From [Mycobacterium] vasticus (GTDB lineage Bacteria > Actinomycetota > Actinomycetes > Mycobacteriales > Mycobacteriaceae), in contig NZ_CP084028.1 in NCBI RefSeq assembly GCF_020181595.1, positions 2,764,312 through 2,818,300 of the forward strand: DNA of 53,989 nt, read 5' to 3'. Both the position numbers and the translations under genes were made by a program. Positions 10,226 to 20,100 of the stretch are shown here, piece after piece. Numbering within the stretch: the first letter of the stretch is position 1; every line of letters starts with the position of its first letter. The notes beneath the pieces were generated by a model, which did not search any database, was not told the DNA's origin, and saw only the letters and a program-made list of their open reading frames with translations.

Positions 10226-11808
10226 GACAGGTCGACCTCTTCGATCTTGTTCGCCTTGACCGCCGCGCTGATCGCCGACTGGACATCGGCGGGCACCGGA
10301 CGGTCCACCCGCAGCAACACCGTCGCCCCGGGACCCTCGGCGTCTTCGGAGAGCTGCGCGGCCGCGATGTTGATCTCGGCGGACCCCAACAACGTGCCGA
10401 TCTTGCCGAGCGCACCGGGCTGGTCGGAGTAGTTGATGATCAGGTTGACGCCCTGGGCCCGCAGATCGAAGTTGCGCCCGTTGATCATGACGATCTTCTC
10501 CACCTGCTGCGGACCCGACAGCGTGCCGGCCACCGTCACCACCGACCCGTCGGCGGTGACCGCTCGCAGCTCGACGACGCTGCGGTGGTTGGGACTTTCG
10601 GTGGCGGTGCCGATCTCGGCGTCCACCCCGCGGTCGGCGGCCAGGGCCGGGGCGTTGACGAAGGTCACCGGGTCTTCGATGACGGCCGAGAACAGTCCGC
10701 GCAGGGCCGAAAGTCGCAGTATCGCCACGTCTTCGGCGGCCAGCTCACCGCGCACCTGCACCGACAACGAGACCGGCAGCCCGTCGGAGAGCACTCCGGC
10801 CAGCAGCCCGAGCTTGCGCACCAGATCCAGCCAGGGCGCCACCTCCTCATTGACCGCACCGCCGCCCACGTTGACCGCGTCGGGCACGAACTCCCCGGCC
10901 AGCGCCAGTTTCACGCTCTTGGCGACATCGGTACCGGCGCGATCCTGCGCCTCGGCGGTGGAGGCACCCAGGTGCGGAGTCACCACCACCTGCGCCAGGT
11001 CGAACAGCGGCGAGTCGGTGCACGGCTCGGTGGCGAACACATCCAGGCCGGCGCCGCGGACATGGCCGCTGGTGATGGCCTCGGCCAACGCGGCCTCGTC
11101 GATCAGCCCGCCGCGGGCGGCGTTGACGATGATCACCCCCGGCTTGGTCTTGGCCAGTGCCTCCTTGCCGATCAGCCCAGCAGTCTCCGGCGTCTTGGGC
11201 AGGTGCACCGAGATGAAGTCGGCGCGGGCCAACAGGTCGTCGAGGGACAGAAGTTCGATGCCGAGCTGCGCCGCTCGTGCGGCCGACACGTAGGGGTCGT
11301 AGGCCACGATGTGGGCACCGAAGGCCGCCAGTCGCGCGGCGACCAGCTGTCCGATCCGACCCAGGCCGACCACGCCGACGGTGTGGTCGAAGATCTCGGT
11401 GCCCGAGAACGACGAGCGCTTCCACTCATGGTTGTGCAGGGTGGCGTCGGCGGCGGGAATCTGCCGCGCGGCGGCCAGCATCAGCGCGATTGCGTGCTCG
11501 GCGGCGCTGTGGATGTTGGAGGTCGGGGCGTTGACCACCAGTACCCCGCGCGCGGTGGCGGCGTCAACGTCGACGTTGTCCAGGCCCACCCCGGCGCGGG
11601 CCACGATCTTGAGTTTGGTTCCGGCCGCGAGCACCTCGGCGTCGACGGTGGTGGCCGACCGCACCAGCAGTGCGTCGGCTTCCGGAACCGCGGCCAGGAG
11701 CTTCTCTCGGTCCGGGCCATCCACCCAGCGCACTTCGACCTGGTCACCGAGGGCGGCAACGGTGGATTGGGCGAGTTTGTCAGCGATCAGAACCACGGGC
11801 AGAGTCAC
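10222..11808 (-). CDS. serA: D-3-phosphoglycerate dehydrogenase
   Basis: First step of serine synthesis: oxidises 3-phosphoglycerate. The 528-residue length matches the mycobacterial type I enzyme: split substrate domain, NAD domain with [11 protein letters not shown], an intervening (ASB) domain at about 320-450, and a C-terminal ACT domain ([17 protein letters not shown]) that binds serine. Catalytic-site motifs [11 protein letters not shown] and [10 protein letters not shown] are intact. GTG 11808 is supported by conservation ([12 protein letters not shown]) and by a TACGCT box six bases upstream, implying a leaderless mRNA; the longer ORF is rejected. Confidence 0.96.
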
Positions 11809-11814
11809 CCGGAC

Positions 11815-11820
11815 AGCGTA
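11815..11820 (-). promoter_or_regulatory. -10 box (TACGCT) of leaderless serA-leuB
   Basis: TACGCT (TANNNT) ends six bases before GTG 11808. It decides the serA start against the longer upstream reading frame. Confidence 0.6.
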
Positions 11821-11929
11821 GTGGGCGGTCGCGAGCGCGGCGGAGCCGGGCGCAACCCGCATGCCTCACACCCGAGTGCGGTCTACCCCTCCCAGAGACG
11901 GCGCAATCTATTCGACTGGACGCGATGCG

Positions 11930-11941
11930 GCAATGCATTGC
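11930..11941. promoter_or_regulatory. 12-bp perfect palindrome
   Basis: GCAATGCATTGC is fully self-complementary and sits in the serA/repeat-protein divergent spacer, about 65 bases before the repeat-protein -10 box. A binding site is possible; nothing identifies the factor. Confidence 0.35.
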
Positions 11942-11972
11942 GTCATCCGCACAGTTTATTGCCAGTTATTTG

Positions 11973-12001
11973 CTGACAAGTTGTCAGACTCAGTGTACTT
12001 T
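11973..12001 (+). promoter_or_regulatory. Promoter with overlapping 15-bp palindrome
   Basis: A -35 CTGACA (11973-11978) and a -10 TACTTT (11996-12001) are 17 bases apart. The palindrome CTGACAAGTTGTCAG (11973-11987) covers the -35 element and reads as a strong operator candidate. Transcription should start at or next to ATG 12008. Confidence 0.6.
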
Positions 12002-12007
12002 CAGCTT

Positions 12008-12037
12008 ATGTGTGTTGTTCGTCACAAAACTTTATAG
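12008..12037 (+). CDS. Putative leaderless uORF, MCVVRHKTL
   Basis: A nine-codon ORF whose ATG lies exactly six bases after the TACTTT -10 box, the geometry of a leaderless start. It ends at TAG 12035-12037, 34 bases before the start of the repeat protein. The same box and the start ATG-TGY-GTY recur upstream of the GjpA-like gene at 20332, where two of the differences fall at synonymous third positions, hinting at coding constraint. Early Cys codons recall cysteine-rich leaderless uORFs described in mycobacteria, but there is no poly-Cys run here. Function is unproven. Confidence 0.45.
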   Translation: MCVVRHKTL

Positions 12038-12071
12038 GCGTGTCACAGTTCACACTCAGAGGAGGATTCCC

Positions 12072-12746
12072 ATGCGTACTACTCTCCGACCCCTTGCCCT
12101 CGCGGGCGCCACGCTGATCAGCGCCAGTGCCATCGCCGCCACCCCCGTACTGGTGGCCCCGGCGAACGTGCCGATGCCGGCCATCGAGCTCACCGCCGAC
12201 GTGAGCGACATCCTGGGCAACTTCGATCTGACAGCAATCCTCAACGGCCTCACCGACTTCCTGAGCACTCTCAACCTGTCCGACATCTTCAATGGACTGG
12301 TCAACAACATCGACTTCTCGCAGATCTTCGGCGGACTGCTCGGCAACATCGACTTGTCCGAGATCTTCGACAACTTCAGCCAGCTGCTCAGCAACATCGA
12401 CTTGTCGGCAATCTTCGACGGCTTGAGAGATTTCCTGACCGGCTTCGACTTCTCCTCGATGCTCAACGGCCTCGGCGACTTCCTGAGCAACCTGGACCTG
12501 TCCGGACTCCTCGACGGACTGGGCGGCATCCTGGGCAACCTGGACCTGTCCGGAATCCTCAACGGTCTCACCGACTTCCTGACCAACTTCGACATGTCGA
12601 ACGTCTTCGACAGTCTCGGCAACTTCCTGACCGACTTCGACCTGCCCGGCCTGATCTCCGACCTGCACCTGACGGTATTGCTGGACAGCCTCGAAGCGTC
12701 CGGCCTGCTCGACGGAATGCTGGGCGGCCTGCTGGGCGGCCTGTAG
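12072..12746 (+). CDS. Secreted protein of nine ~16-residue repeats
   Basis: A 224-residue protein with a signal peptide (about 1-23, ending AIAA) and a PAIELTA motif (36-42) like that at the start of GjpA-type mycobacterial proteins. Residues 52-189 are tandem 16-mers (two are 13-mers) of the form [D/N]-[L/F]-S-x-[I/L]-[F/L]-[D/N]-G-L-x-[D/N]-F-L-[S/T]-N-[F/L/I]. The hydrophobic spacing fits amphipathic helices. The mature part has almost no basic residues and many Asp. It ends in LLDGMLGGLLGGL. GAGGAGG precedes ATG 12072. No enzymatic motif is visible. A cell-envelope or outer-membrane-associated role is guessed from the N-terminus; homology to GjpA is limited to that end. Confidence 0.8.
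   Translation: MRTTLRPLALAGATLISASAIAATPVLVAPANVPMPAIELTADVSDILGNFDLTAILNGLTDFLSTLNLSDIFNGLVNNIDFSQIFGGLLGNIDLSEIFDNFSQLLSNIDLSAIFDGLRDFLTGFDFSSMLNGLGDFLSNLDLSGLLDGLGGILGNLDLSGILNGLTDFLTNFDMSNVFDSLGNFLTDFDLPGLISDLHLTVLLDSLEASGLLDGMLGGLLGGL
12225..12638 (+). repeat. Nine tandem ~48-base coding repeats
   Basis: Repeats start at residues 52, 68, 81, 94, 110, 126, 142, 158 and 174 of the protein. Units 2 and 3 are 13 residues, the rest 16. At DNA level they recur as variants of AACNTSGACNTGTCCGNNNT, diverged enough to be old rather than freshly amplified. Confidence 0.85.
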
Positions 12747-12766
12747 CCGTTGCCGACACAAAGACC

Positions 12767-12796
12767 AGTGGCCCCTTCCCAGCGGAAGGGGCCACT
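12767..12796. terminator. Bidirectional terminator hairpin
   Basis: Perfect 13-bp stem AGTGGCCCCTTCC / GGAAGGGGCCACT with loop CAGC, between the convergent repeat-protein gene and ilvC. A short T-poor tail follows, as is common in mycobacteria. The stem closely resembles the terminator at 21384-21417. Confidence 0.75.
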
Positions 12797-12828
12797 CGTC
12801 TTATGCCCGCTGATATCAGCGGCGAACC

Positions 12829-14377
<1,549 letters not shown>

Positions 14378-14378
<1 letters not shown>

Positions 14379-16252
14379 CAGGCGTGTCCCTCGTTGTCGT
14401 CGTCGTCGAACAGCGGCCGGATGCCCTTGGCCGCCTGAATCTCGTCGTTGCTGGTGCCGGCGGCCACCATCGGCCACACCTGGGCGTCGGCGCCGACGAT
14501 GAAGTCGATCACCACCGGCCGGTCGGTGACCGCCCGCGCCGCCTTGATCACGTCTTCTACGTCTTCTTCACGCTCGCAACGCAATCCGACACAGCCAAGG
14601 GCCTCTGCGAGCATCACGAAGTCGGGGATGCGATGCGAGTGGGTGGCCAGGTCGGTCTGTGAGTACCGCTCCCCGTAGAACAGGGTCTGCCACTGGCGCA
14701 CCATGCCCAGGTTTCCGTTGTTGATCAGTGCGACCTTGATCGGGATGCCCTCGATGGCGCAGGTGGCCAACTCCTGGTTGGTCATCTGGAAGCAGCCGTC
14801 GCCGTCGATCGCCCACACCTCGGCGTCGGGGCGGCCCATCTTGGCGCCCATCGCCGCCGGTATCGCGAAGCCCATGGTGCCCAGCCCCCCGGAGTTCAGC
14901 CAGGTGCGCGGCTGCTCGTATTTGACGAACTGCGCGGCCCACATCTGGTGCTGGCCCACGCCGGCGACATAGACCGCGTCGGGTCCGGCGATGCGGCCCA
15001 GCGTCTCGATCACCAACTCCGGCGACAGGCTGCCGTCACTCTGCGGCCCGTAGCTCAGCGGATAGGTGGAGCGCAGGTCGTCGAGGTAGGACCACCACTC
15101 GGTGAGATCACGCCCGGCGTCCGCCTTCTCATTGCGCAGCGCGGCAATCAGTTCGACGATGACGGCCTTGACGTCGCCGACGATCGGCACATCGGCGTGC
15201 CGGTTCTTGCCGATCTCGGCCGGGTCGATGTCGGCGTGAATCACCTTGGCGTCCGGGGCGAATGAATCCAGCTGGCCGGTGACCCGGTCGTCGAACCGGG
15301 CGCCGAGGGTGATCAGCAGATCCGATTTCTGCAGCCCGGCAACCGCCGACACTGTGCCGTGCATGCCGGGCATTCCCAGGTGCTGGCGGTGACTGTCCGG
15401 GAAGGCGCCGCGCGCCATCAGCGTGGTGACCACCGGGATCCCGGTCAGCTCGGCCAACTCGGCCAACTCTTCGCAGGCGTCGCCGCGGATCACGCCCCCG
15501 CCGACGTAGAGCACCGGCCGGCGCGCCGCCGCGATCAGCTTGGCAGCCTCGCGCACCTGCCGGTTGTGCGGCTTGGTGGTGGGCTTGTAGCCGGGCAGGT
15601 CCAGCCGCGGCGGCCAGGCGAACGTGCACTGACCCTGCAGCACGTCCTTGGGGATGTCGACGAGAACGGCACCGGGCCGTCCGCTTGCCGCGATGTAGAA
15701 CGCCTCGGCCAGCGCCCGCGGGATGTCGTCGCCGTTGCGAACCAGGAAGTTGTGCTTGGTGATCGGCATGGTGATGCCGGAGATGTCGGCCTCTTGGAAG
15801 GCGTCGGTGCCGATCAGCTGGCGACCGACCTGCCCGGTGATCGCAACCACCGGGATGGAGTCCATCTGCGCATCCGCCAGCGGGGTGACCAGGTTGGTGG
15901 CACCGGGGCCCGAGGTGGCCATGCACACCCCGACCCGGCCGGTGGCGTGCGCGTAGCCGCTGGCGGCGTGCCCGGCGCCCTGCTCGTGACGAACCAGCAC
16001 ATGCCGCAGTTTCTTCGAGTCGAACAGCGGGTCATAGACCGGCAGCACCGCGCCGCCCGGGATGCCGAAGATGACGTCGACGTCGAGTTCCTCCAGCGAC
16101 CGGATCACCGACTGGGCGCCGGTCATCTGCTCGGGCGGGACGTGCTTGGCGGGCGACTTGGCCTTGTCAGAAGGGACGTCCGAGGCCGAACCCGCGTTGG
16201 CTGACTGCTGCGCTGCCGACCGCTCGGACGGTCGTGTGGTGGGTGCGCTCAC
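14378..16252 (-). CDS. ilvB: Acetolactate synthase catalytic subunit
   Basis: TPP- and FAD-dependent first common enzyme of branched-chain synthesis, joining pyruvate to pyruvate or 2-oxobutyrate. The 624-residue protein has a Ser/Ala/Pro-rich N-terminal extension (1-40), the catalytic glutamate E90 in [12 protein letters not shown], the central FAD domain, and the TPP motif [16 protein letters not shown] 16252 is chosen: it aligns with the mycobacterial start (VSAPT) and has AGAGGAAAT upstream. It is preceded by an attenuator with a Val/Leu leader peptide, indicating control by branched-chain aminoacyl-tRNA supply. Confidence 0.96.
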
Positions 16253-16295
16253 GATTTCCTCTTCGATTCCTCTGGTGCTCTGGACTGGTGGCAAC

Positions 16296-16331
16296 AAAAA
16301 ACCCCCGCCAGCTCAGCTGCTGTACGAGGGT
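16296..16331 (-). terminator. ilvB attenuator terminator
   Basis: On the minus strand ACCCTCG and CGGGGGT pair (one T-G), extended by CAGC/GCTG across a small bulge, and are followed by six T. It lies between the leader peptide and ilvB, in the transcribed leader, so it must be conditional. Confidence 0.8.
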
Positions 16332-16374
16332 TGCGCGTTGGTGGTTGAAAACTCAGGCAACAACCAACGCGCAG
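16332..16374 (-). promoter_or_regulatory. Attenuator pause / anti-structure stem
   Basis: TGCGCGTTGG (inside the leader-peptide codons) pairs perfectly with CCAACGCGCA just before the terminator. Ribosome position on the LVVA codons would decide whether this 10-bp stem forms. The competing antiterminator pairing was not resolved by eye. Confidence 0.65.
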
Positions 16375-16403
16375 GGGGCTACTACGAGCATGCCGTTGTC
16401 CAT
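16353..16403 (-). CDS. ilvB leader peptide MDNGMLVVAPCALVVA
   Basis: A 16-residue ORF (12 if the second ATG, 16391, is used) rich in the regulating amino acids: four Val and two Leu, as two LVVA blocks. It ends at TGA 16353, within the loop of the first attenuator stem. No Shine-Dalgarno is seen; a TACCGT box (16412-16417) eight bases before ATG 16403 suggests a leaderless or nearly leaderless message. Leader peptides of this type control ilvBNC in other actinobacteria. Confidence 0.8.
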   Translation of the reverse strand: MDNGMLVVAPCALVVA

Positions 16404-16411
16404 AGCCGTTG

Positions 16412-16417
16412 ACGGTA
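16412..16417 (-). promoter_or_regulatory. -10 box (TACCGT) of the ilvBNC operon
   Basis: TANNNT hexamer eight bases before the leader-peptide ATG at 16403, giving a transcript that begins almost at that codon. Confidence 0.5.
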
Positions 16418-16447
16418 GTCGCTGCACCGACCGGCAGTCAAACCTGG

Positions 16448-17302
16448 TCAGTGCAGATGATCGACAAGGGCGCCCCGCTCCCCGAAGAGCTCGGTGGTCC
16501 AATGCTGCAGCAGCGCGGCGTTGTCGAAGTCGTCGGGGTGGAAGCCGGGCTCGTTGTAGGTGCCCAGCCGGCGGAAGACCGTGCGGGTCAGGAACGGCGA
16601 ATGCCGCAGGGCCGCGAAGCTGCGGACGAGTCGTACCGGGTGATAGGCGGCCCGGTCGCCGAAGAGCGAGATGACGGTGTTCACCATGACGGTGAGGGGG
16701 AAGGTGAAGCGGATGATCCGCATCGTCCGGATGCGTCGGGTTTCGTCGCCCCCGACTGCGCGATAGACGTCGAATGCCACCGACCGGTGTTCGGATTCCT
16801 CGATGGCGTGCCACAGCAGCATGGACCGCACCTCGGTCGTGCCGAGCAGGGCCTGCGCCCGCTCGTCGGAGAGCAGGGTCTCGGCGAAGACGGCGGTGAA
16901 ATGCTCGAGTGCGGCGGTGATGGCCAGGCAGGTCAGCGGGGAGAACCGTCGTTCGATGACCTCCTGGCGGCGCGCCACCAGCCGGTCGATCCTGCGCGTC
17001 GGGTAACCCATCTCGTGCAGGCGCTCGTTGAGCGCACGGTGCTCGCGCCCGTGGGTCATCTCCTGGCCGATGAATCCTTTGACCTGATCTTTGAGATCGG
17101 GGTCGGTGATCTGATCGGCGTAGCGGCGCACCGAACGAATGAAGAAGTCCTCGCCCTCCGGGAATACCGCCGACAGGTGCGCGATCATGTGGCTCATCAC
17201 CAGGTCGCCCTGGACGAAGTGACGATCCAGCGTCGCCACCGGGTAGTTGAACCGGATGCGGCGGGGCTGTACCGCCGGGTGGCGGTTCTCGTTGGCGGTC
17301 AT
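16448..17302 (-). CDS. Metal-dependent hydrolase family protein (PF10118-like)
   Basis: A 284-residue member of the predicted metal-dependent hydrolase family with a ferritin-like helical pattern. Putative metal ligands are EMTHGREHRALNE (about 80-92), AALEHFTAVFAE (about 129-140) and the ESEHRSVAFDVY segment (about 168-179). The substrate is unknown. ATG 17302 overlaps the TetR gene stop (ATGA), so the two form an operon and the regulator probably controls this enzyme. No M. tuberculosis counterpart is recalled at this site. Confidence 0.75.
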   Translation of the reverse strand: MTANENRHPAVQPRRIRFNYPVATLDRHFVQGDLVMSHMIAHLSAVFPEGEDFFIRSVRRYADQITDPDLKDQVKGFIGQEMTHGREHRALNERLHEMGYPTRRIDRLVARRQEVIERRFSPLTCLAITAALEHFTAVFAETLLSDERAQALLGTTEVRSMLLWHAIEESEHRSVAFDVYRAVGGDETRRIRTMRIIRFTFPLTVMVNTVISLFGDRAAYHPVRLVRSFAALRHSPFLTRTVFRRLGTYNEPGFHPDDFDNAALLQHWTTELFGERGALVDHLH

Positions 17303-17967
17303 GACTCTCTCTCGGTTTGTGGGTCTGCAAAGCCGGTCACCAGTGGCCGAACCAGCATTTTGAAAGTGTTGAGAACGTCGTTGGTGGCCACCGGTTCATG
17401 GCCGTCTATCGACCGCGACATCGCAAGGCCGTTCATCAACACGAAAGCCATCTGCAGGCCGATGCGCGACCGTGGGGCGGCGGCACCAGCGGGGTCGGCC
17501 GGGCCGAGCAGTTGGTCGTAGACCCGCTCGCAGGCTTCCGCGAACTGCCGATCGGTTTCGATGACCGCCGGCGCCAACTCCGGGTCGGTACGCGCCGCCA
17601 CCCACAGTTCGTGTGTCGCGGTGAAGGTCGGACCGGAGAACATCGACCACAGCAGGTCGAAGGCCTCGTCAAGCTTGTCGGCAGCGGGATCCAGTCCCGC
17701 CATCAAGACCTCGAACTCCTCGATACGCCGGTTCAGCGAGAACTCGACCGCGGCGGTCAGCAGGCCGATCTTCGAGGGGAAGTGACCTTGCAGCGCCCCC
17801 ACCGACACCCCGGCGCGGCGGGCCACCTCGGTGGTCGTGGTGCCCTTGAATCCGACCTCTATCAGGGCGTCGAGGGTGGCGTCCAGCAGGGCACGCCGAG
17901 TCTCGGCGGTACGTTCCGCCTGGGTGCGGCGGGGCTTGGTGGGCGTCACCGGCCCATCATGACCCAC
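17299..17967 (-). CDS. TetR-family transcriptional regulator
   Basis: A 222-residue repressor-type protein. The N-terminal helix-turn-helix is at about 20-65 (RRALLDATLDALIEVGFKGTTTTEVARRAGVSVGALQGHFPSK), and the C-terminal ligand domain is variable. GTG 17967 is the longest start; GTG 17949 (VTPTKP) is equally plausible. A near-palindromic AT-rich site begins five bases upstream of the first start, consistent with autoregulation of this operon. The ligand is unknown. Confidence 0.85.
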   Translation of the reverse strand: MGHDGPVTPTKPRRTQAERTAETRRALLDATLDALIEVGFKGTTTTEVARRAGVSVGALQGHFPSKIGLLTAAVEFSLNRRIEEFEVLMAGLDPAADKLDEAFDLLWSMFSGPTFTATHELWVAARTDPELAPAVIETDRQFAEACERVYDQLLGPADPAGAAAPRSRIGLQMAFVLMNGLAMSRSIDGHEPVATNDVLNTFKMLVRPLVTGFADPQTERES

Positions 17968-17971
17968 TAAA

Positions 17972-17992
17972 AATAAGTAGTCAATATTTATT
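17972..17992. promoter_or_regulatory. Candidate TetR operator
   Basis: A 21-base AT-rich sequence with AATAA and TTATT arms in which 16 of 21 positions match their reverse complement. It is directly upstream of the TetR gene and stands out in a GC-rich setting. Confidence 0.6.
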
Positions 17993-18020
17993 CTTTACGG
18001 CGGTCCCGCCGCGGCGCAGA

Positions 18021-18821
18021 TCAGCTCAGCGGGTTCGCTCCGTTGAGGAACGCCCACATCGCCACGCCGCCGGCGATCCCGAGCAGCAGCGACGCCACCG
18101 ACCCGATGAAAGGCCGCCGGGCCCAGCCACGGTCGCCGTCCAGCCCGTACCGGCCCGGACCGACCAGCACGATCGCCACCGCGACGACGATCAGCATGAG
18201 GTGGAACTCGTGGCCCTCGGGAAGAAACACCGCAAAGCGGCCCTGCTCGTGCGAGACACCGGCCAGCACGCCGTTGATCAGGTAGGCCAGTGCGCCGGCG
18301 GCGGCCAATGGGGTGAACAATCCGAGCACCAGCAGCAGGCCGGCGGCGATCTGACCTCCGCCCGCGGCGTAGGTGAGGATGTCGGCGTGCTGGTAGCCGG
18401 CGGCGGAGATCGAGTCCTGGAACCCGTTCAGGCCCGCACCGCCCCACCAGCCGAACAGCTGGCGCAGCCCGTGCGCCACCAGCAGGATGCCCAGACCCAA
18501 CCGCAGGATCAGCAGGCCCAGGTCCTGGGTGCCGCGGCGGTCCACCGCACGAAACGGCTCGTCGGCGTCGATAGCCCCGGACAGCCGCCCGCCGGCGGGC
18601 TGCGGCTCGGCATACGGCAACGGGTGGTAATCGCCACCGATGCCGCGGGCACCGGTGGGGTCGTAGGGCGGAATGGCTGCGGTCTCGAAATCACCGGTAT
18701 AGGTCGGTGATGGCATGTCGTCCTCCGGATCTACCAGACGTGCCGATTTGGGACGCCTTTTGCCTGCGTCGGCAGTCTCATCCGGCTTGCGCCAGCGTGA
18801 GCCCTCACCTTGACTGGTCAC
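18021..18821 (-). CDS. DoxX family membrane protein
   Basis: A 266-residue protein, orthologous in position to Rv3005c. A long polar, proline-rich N-terminal segment (1-95) precedes four membrane helices, beginning LGLLILRLGLGILLVAHGLRQLFG (about 101-124). DoxX proteins in mycobacteria have been linked to a membrane oxidoreductase complex with SodA and a thiosulfate-sulfurtransferase-type partner; those partners are not in this window. GTG 18821 is preceded by TACCCT at six bases, so the gene is leaderless and this start is favoured. Confidence 0.85.
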   Translation of the reverse strand: MTSQGEGSRWRKPDETADAGKRRPKSARLVDPEDDMPSPTYTGDFETAAIPPYDPTGARGIGGDYHPLPYAEPQPAGGRLSGAIDADEPFRAVDRRGTQDLGLLILRLGLGILLVAHGLRQLFGWWGGAGLNGFQDSISAAGYQHADILTYAAGGGQIAAGLLLVLGLFTPLAAAGALAYLINGVLAGVSHEQGRFAVFLPEGHEFHLMLIVVAVAIVLVGPGRYGLDGDRGWARRPFIGSVASLLLGIAGGVAMWAFLNGANPLS

Positions 18822-18827
18822 CCAGCC

Positions 18828-18833
18828 AGGGTA
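18828..18833 (-). promoter_or_regulatory. -10 box (TACCCT) of leaderless DoxX gene
   Basis: TANNNT hexamer six bases before GTG 18821. Confidence 0.5.
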
Positions 18834-18965
18834 AGGGCAACCCGGATCGGATTGGGGATTTGAACGGCTTCGTTAGCGAATCGAATCCGGCCCGGTACAG
18901 CCACAGCAACACCGCGCCGCCTTCGCCCGGAGTGGACTTCCTGGCGAGAACGGACCCGGGGTCCG

Positions 18966-18971
18966 TAACCT
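18966..18971 (+). promoter_or_regulatory. -10 box (TAACCT) of leaderless lppZ
   Basis: TANNNT hexamer seven bases before ATG 18979. Confidence 0.55.
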
Positions 18972-18978
18972 GACGGGC

Positions 18979-20100
18979 ATGCGGATGCGCGGGGCGGTTC
19001 AGCGGATGCCAGTTGTCCTGTGCACGGCACTCCTGGCGCTGACCGGCTGCGCGCATTTCGACGACGCACAGTCGCAGCCGTTCACCACGGTGCCCCGGCG
19101 GGGAATGGCCCCGGCCACCACGCCCCCGCCTCCCCCGCCGCTGCCGGCGAATCCGTTCCCCAAGCAATGCCCGGCGCCCGGGGTGATGCAGGGCTGCCTG
19201 GAGAGCACCAGCGGTCTGATCATGCACGCCGACAGCAAATCCGCCCTGGTCGCCGAGCGGACCACCGGTGCGGTCAAAGAGGTCTCGCTGAGCGCCGAGC
19301 CCAAGGTGAAGACCGTCATCGGTGTCGATCCGGCAGGCGACGGCGGACTGATGGACATCGTGCTGTCCCCCACCTACGCCCAGGACCGGCTGATGTACGC
19401 CTACATCAGCACCCCGACCGACAACAGGGTGGTGCGCGTCGCCGACGGCGACGTTCCCAAAGACATCCTGACCGGAATACCCAAGGGGCCGACCGGCAAC
19501 ACCGGCGCACTGATCTTCACCAGCCCCACCACGCTGGTGGTGCAGACCGGTGATGCGGGTAACCCGGCGGCGGCCGCCGATCCCGGTTCGACCGCGGGCA
19601 AGGTGCTGCGCATCGAGCAGCCGACCACCATCGGACAGGCCGCCCCCACCACCGCGCTCAGTGGACTGGGCGCCGGCGGCGGGATGTGCGTCGACCGCGT
19701 CGACGGTTCGCTCTACGTCACCGACCGCAGCCCCGGCGGCGACCGTCTGCAGCGCATCACCAAAGACTCCCAGGTTTCGACCGTGTGGACCTGGCCGGAC
19801 AAGCCGGGTGTGGCCGGCTGCGCCGCGATGGACGGAATCGTGCTGGTCAACCTGGTCAACACCAAGCAGACGGTGGCGGTCCGGTTGGCCGCCGGCACCG
19901 GTTCGGTCAGCAGCGAGCCCGAGGTCATGCGCCAGGACACCCACGGGCATGTCTGGGCGGTGAAGATGTCTCCCGACGGCAACGTCTGGGGCGCGACGGT
20001 GAACAAGACCGCCGGGGATGCCGAGAAGCTCGACGACGTGGTGTTCCCGTTGTTCCCGTCCGGCGGCGGTTTCCCGCGCGCCAACGACGACAAGGACTAG
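18979..20100 (+). CDS. lppZ: Lipoprotein LppZ, sorbosone-dehydrogenase-like beta-propeller
   Basis: A 373-residue lipoprotein. The signal peptide ends in the lipobox LTGC (about 22-25), followed by a proline-rich linker (TTPPPPPPLPANPFP). The rest resembles glucose/sorbosone dehydrogenase-type six-bladed propellers: MDIVLSPTYAQDRLMYAYIS, GALIFTSPTTLVVQTGDAGN and KMSPDGNVWGAT. Enzyme activity is unproven for this mycobacterial branch. It sits next to DoxX, as in M. tuberculosis (Rv3005c/Rv3006), and ATG 18979 is leaderless. Confidence 0.9.
   Translation: MRMRGAVQRMPVVLCTALLALTGCAHFDDAQSQPFTTVPRRGMAPATTPPPPPPLPANPFPKQCPAPGVMQGCLESTSGLIMHADSKSALVAERTTGAVKEVSLSAEPKVKTVIGVDPAGDGGLMDIVLSPTYAQDRLMYAYISTPTDNRVVRVADGDVPKDILTGIPKGPTGNTGALIFTSPTTLVVQTGDAGNPAAAADPGSTAGKVLRIEQPTTIGQAAPTTALSGLGAGGGMCVDRVDGSLYVTDRSPGGDRLQRITKDSQVSTVWTWPDKPGVAGCAAMDGIVLVNLVNTKQTVAVRLAAGTGSVSSEPEVMRQDTHGHVWAVKMSPDGNVWGATVNKTAGDAEKLDDVVFPLFPSGGGFPRANDDKD

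Noticed and set aside
12225..12638. PE_PGRS or pentapeptide-repeat protein
   Set aside because: The unit is 16 residues, with no GGAGGX pattern and no A(D/N)LXX pentapeptide register, and no PE domain is present.
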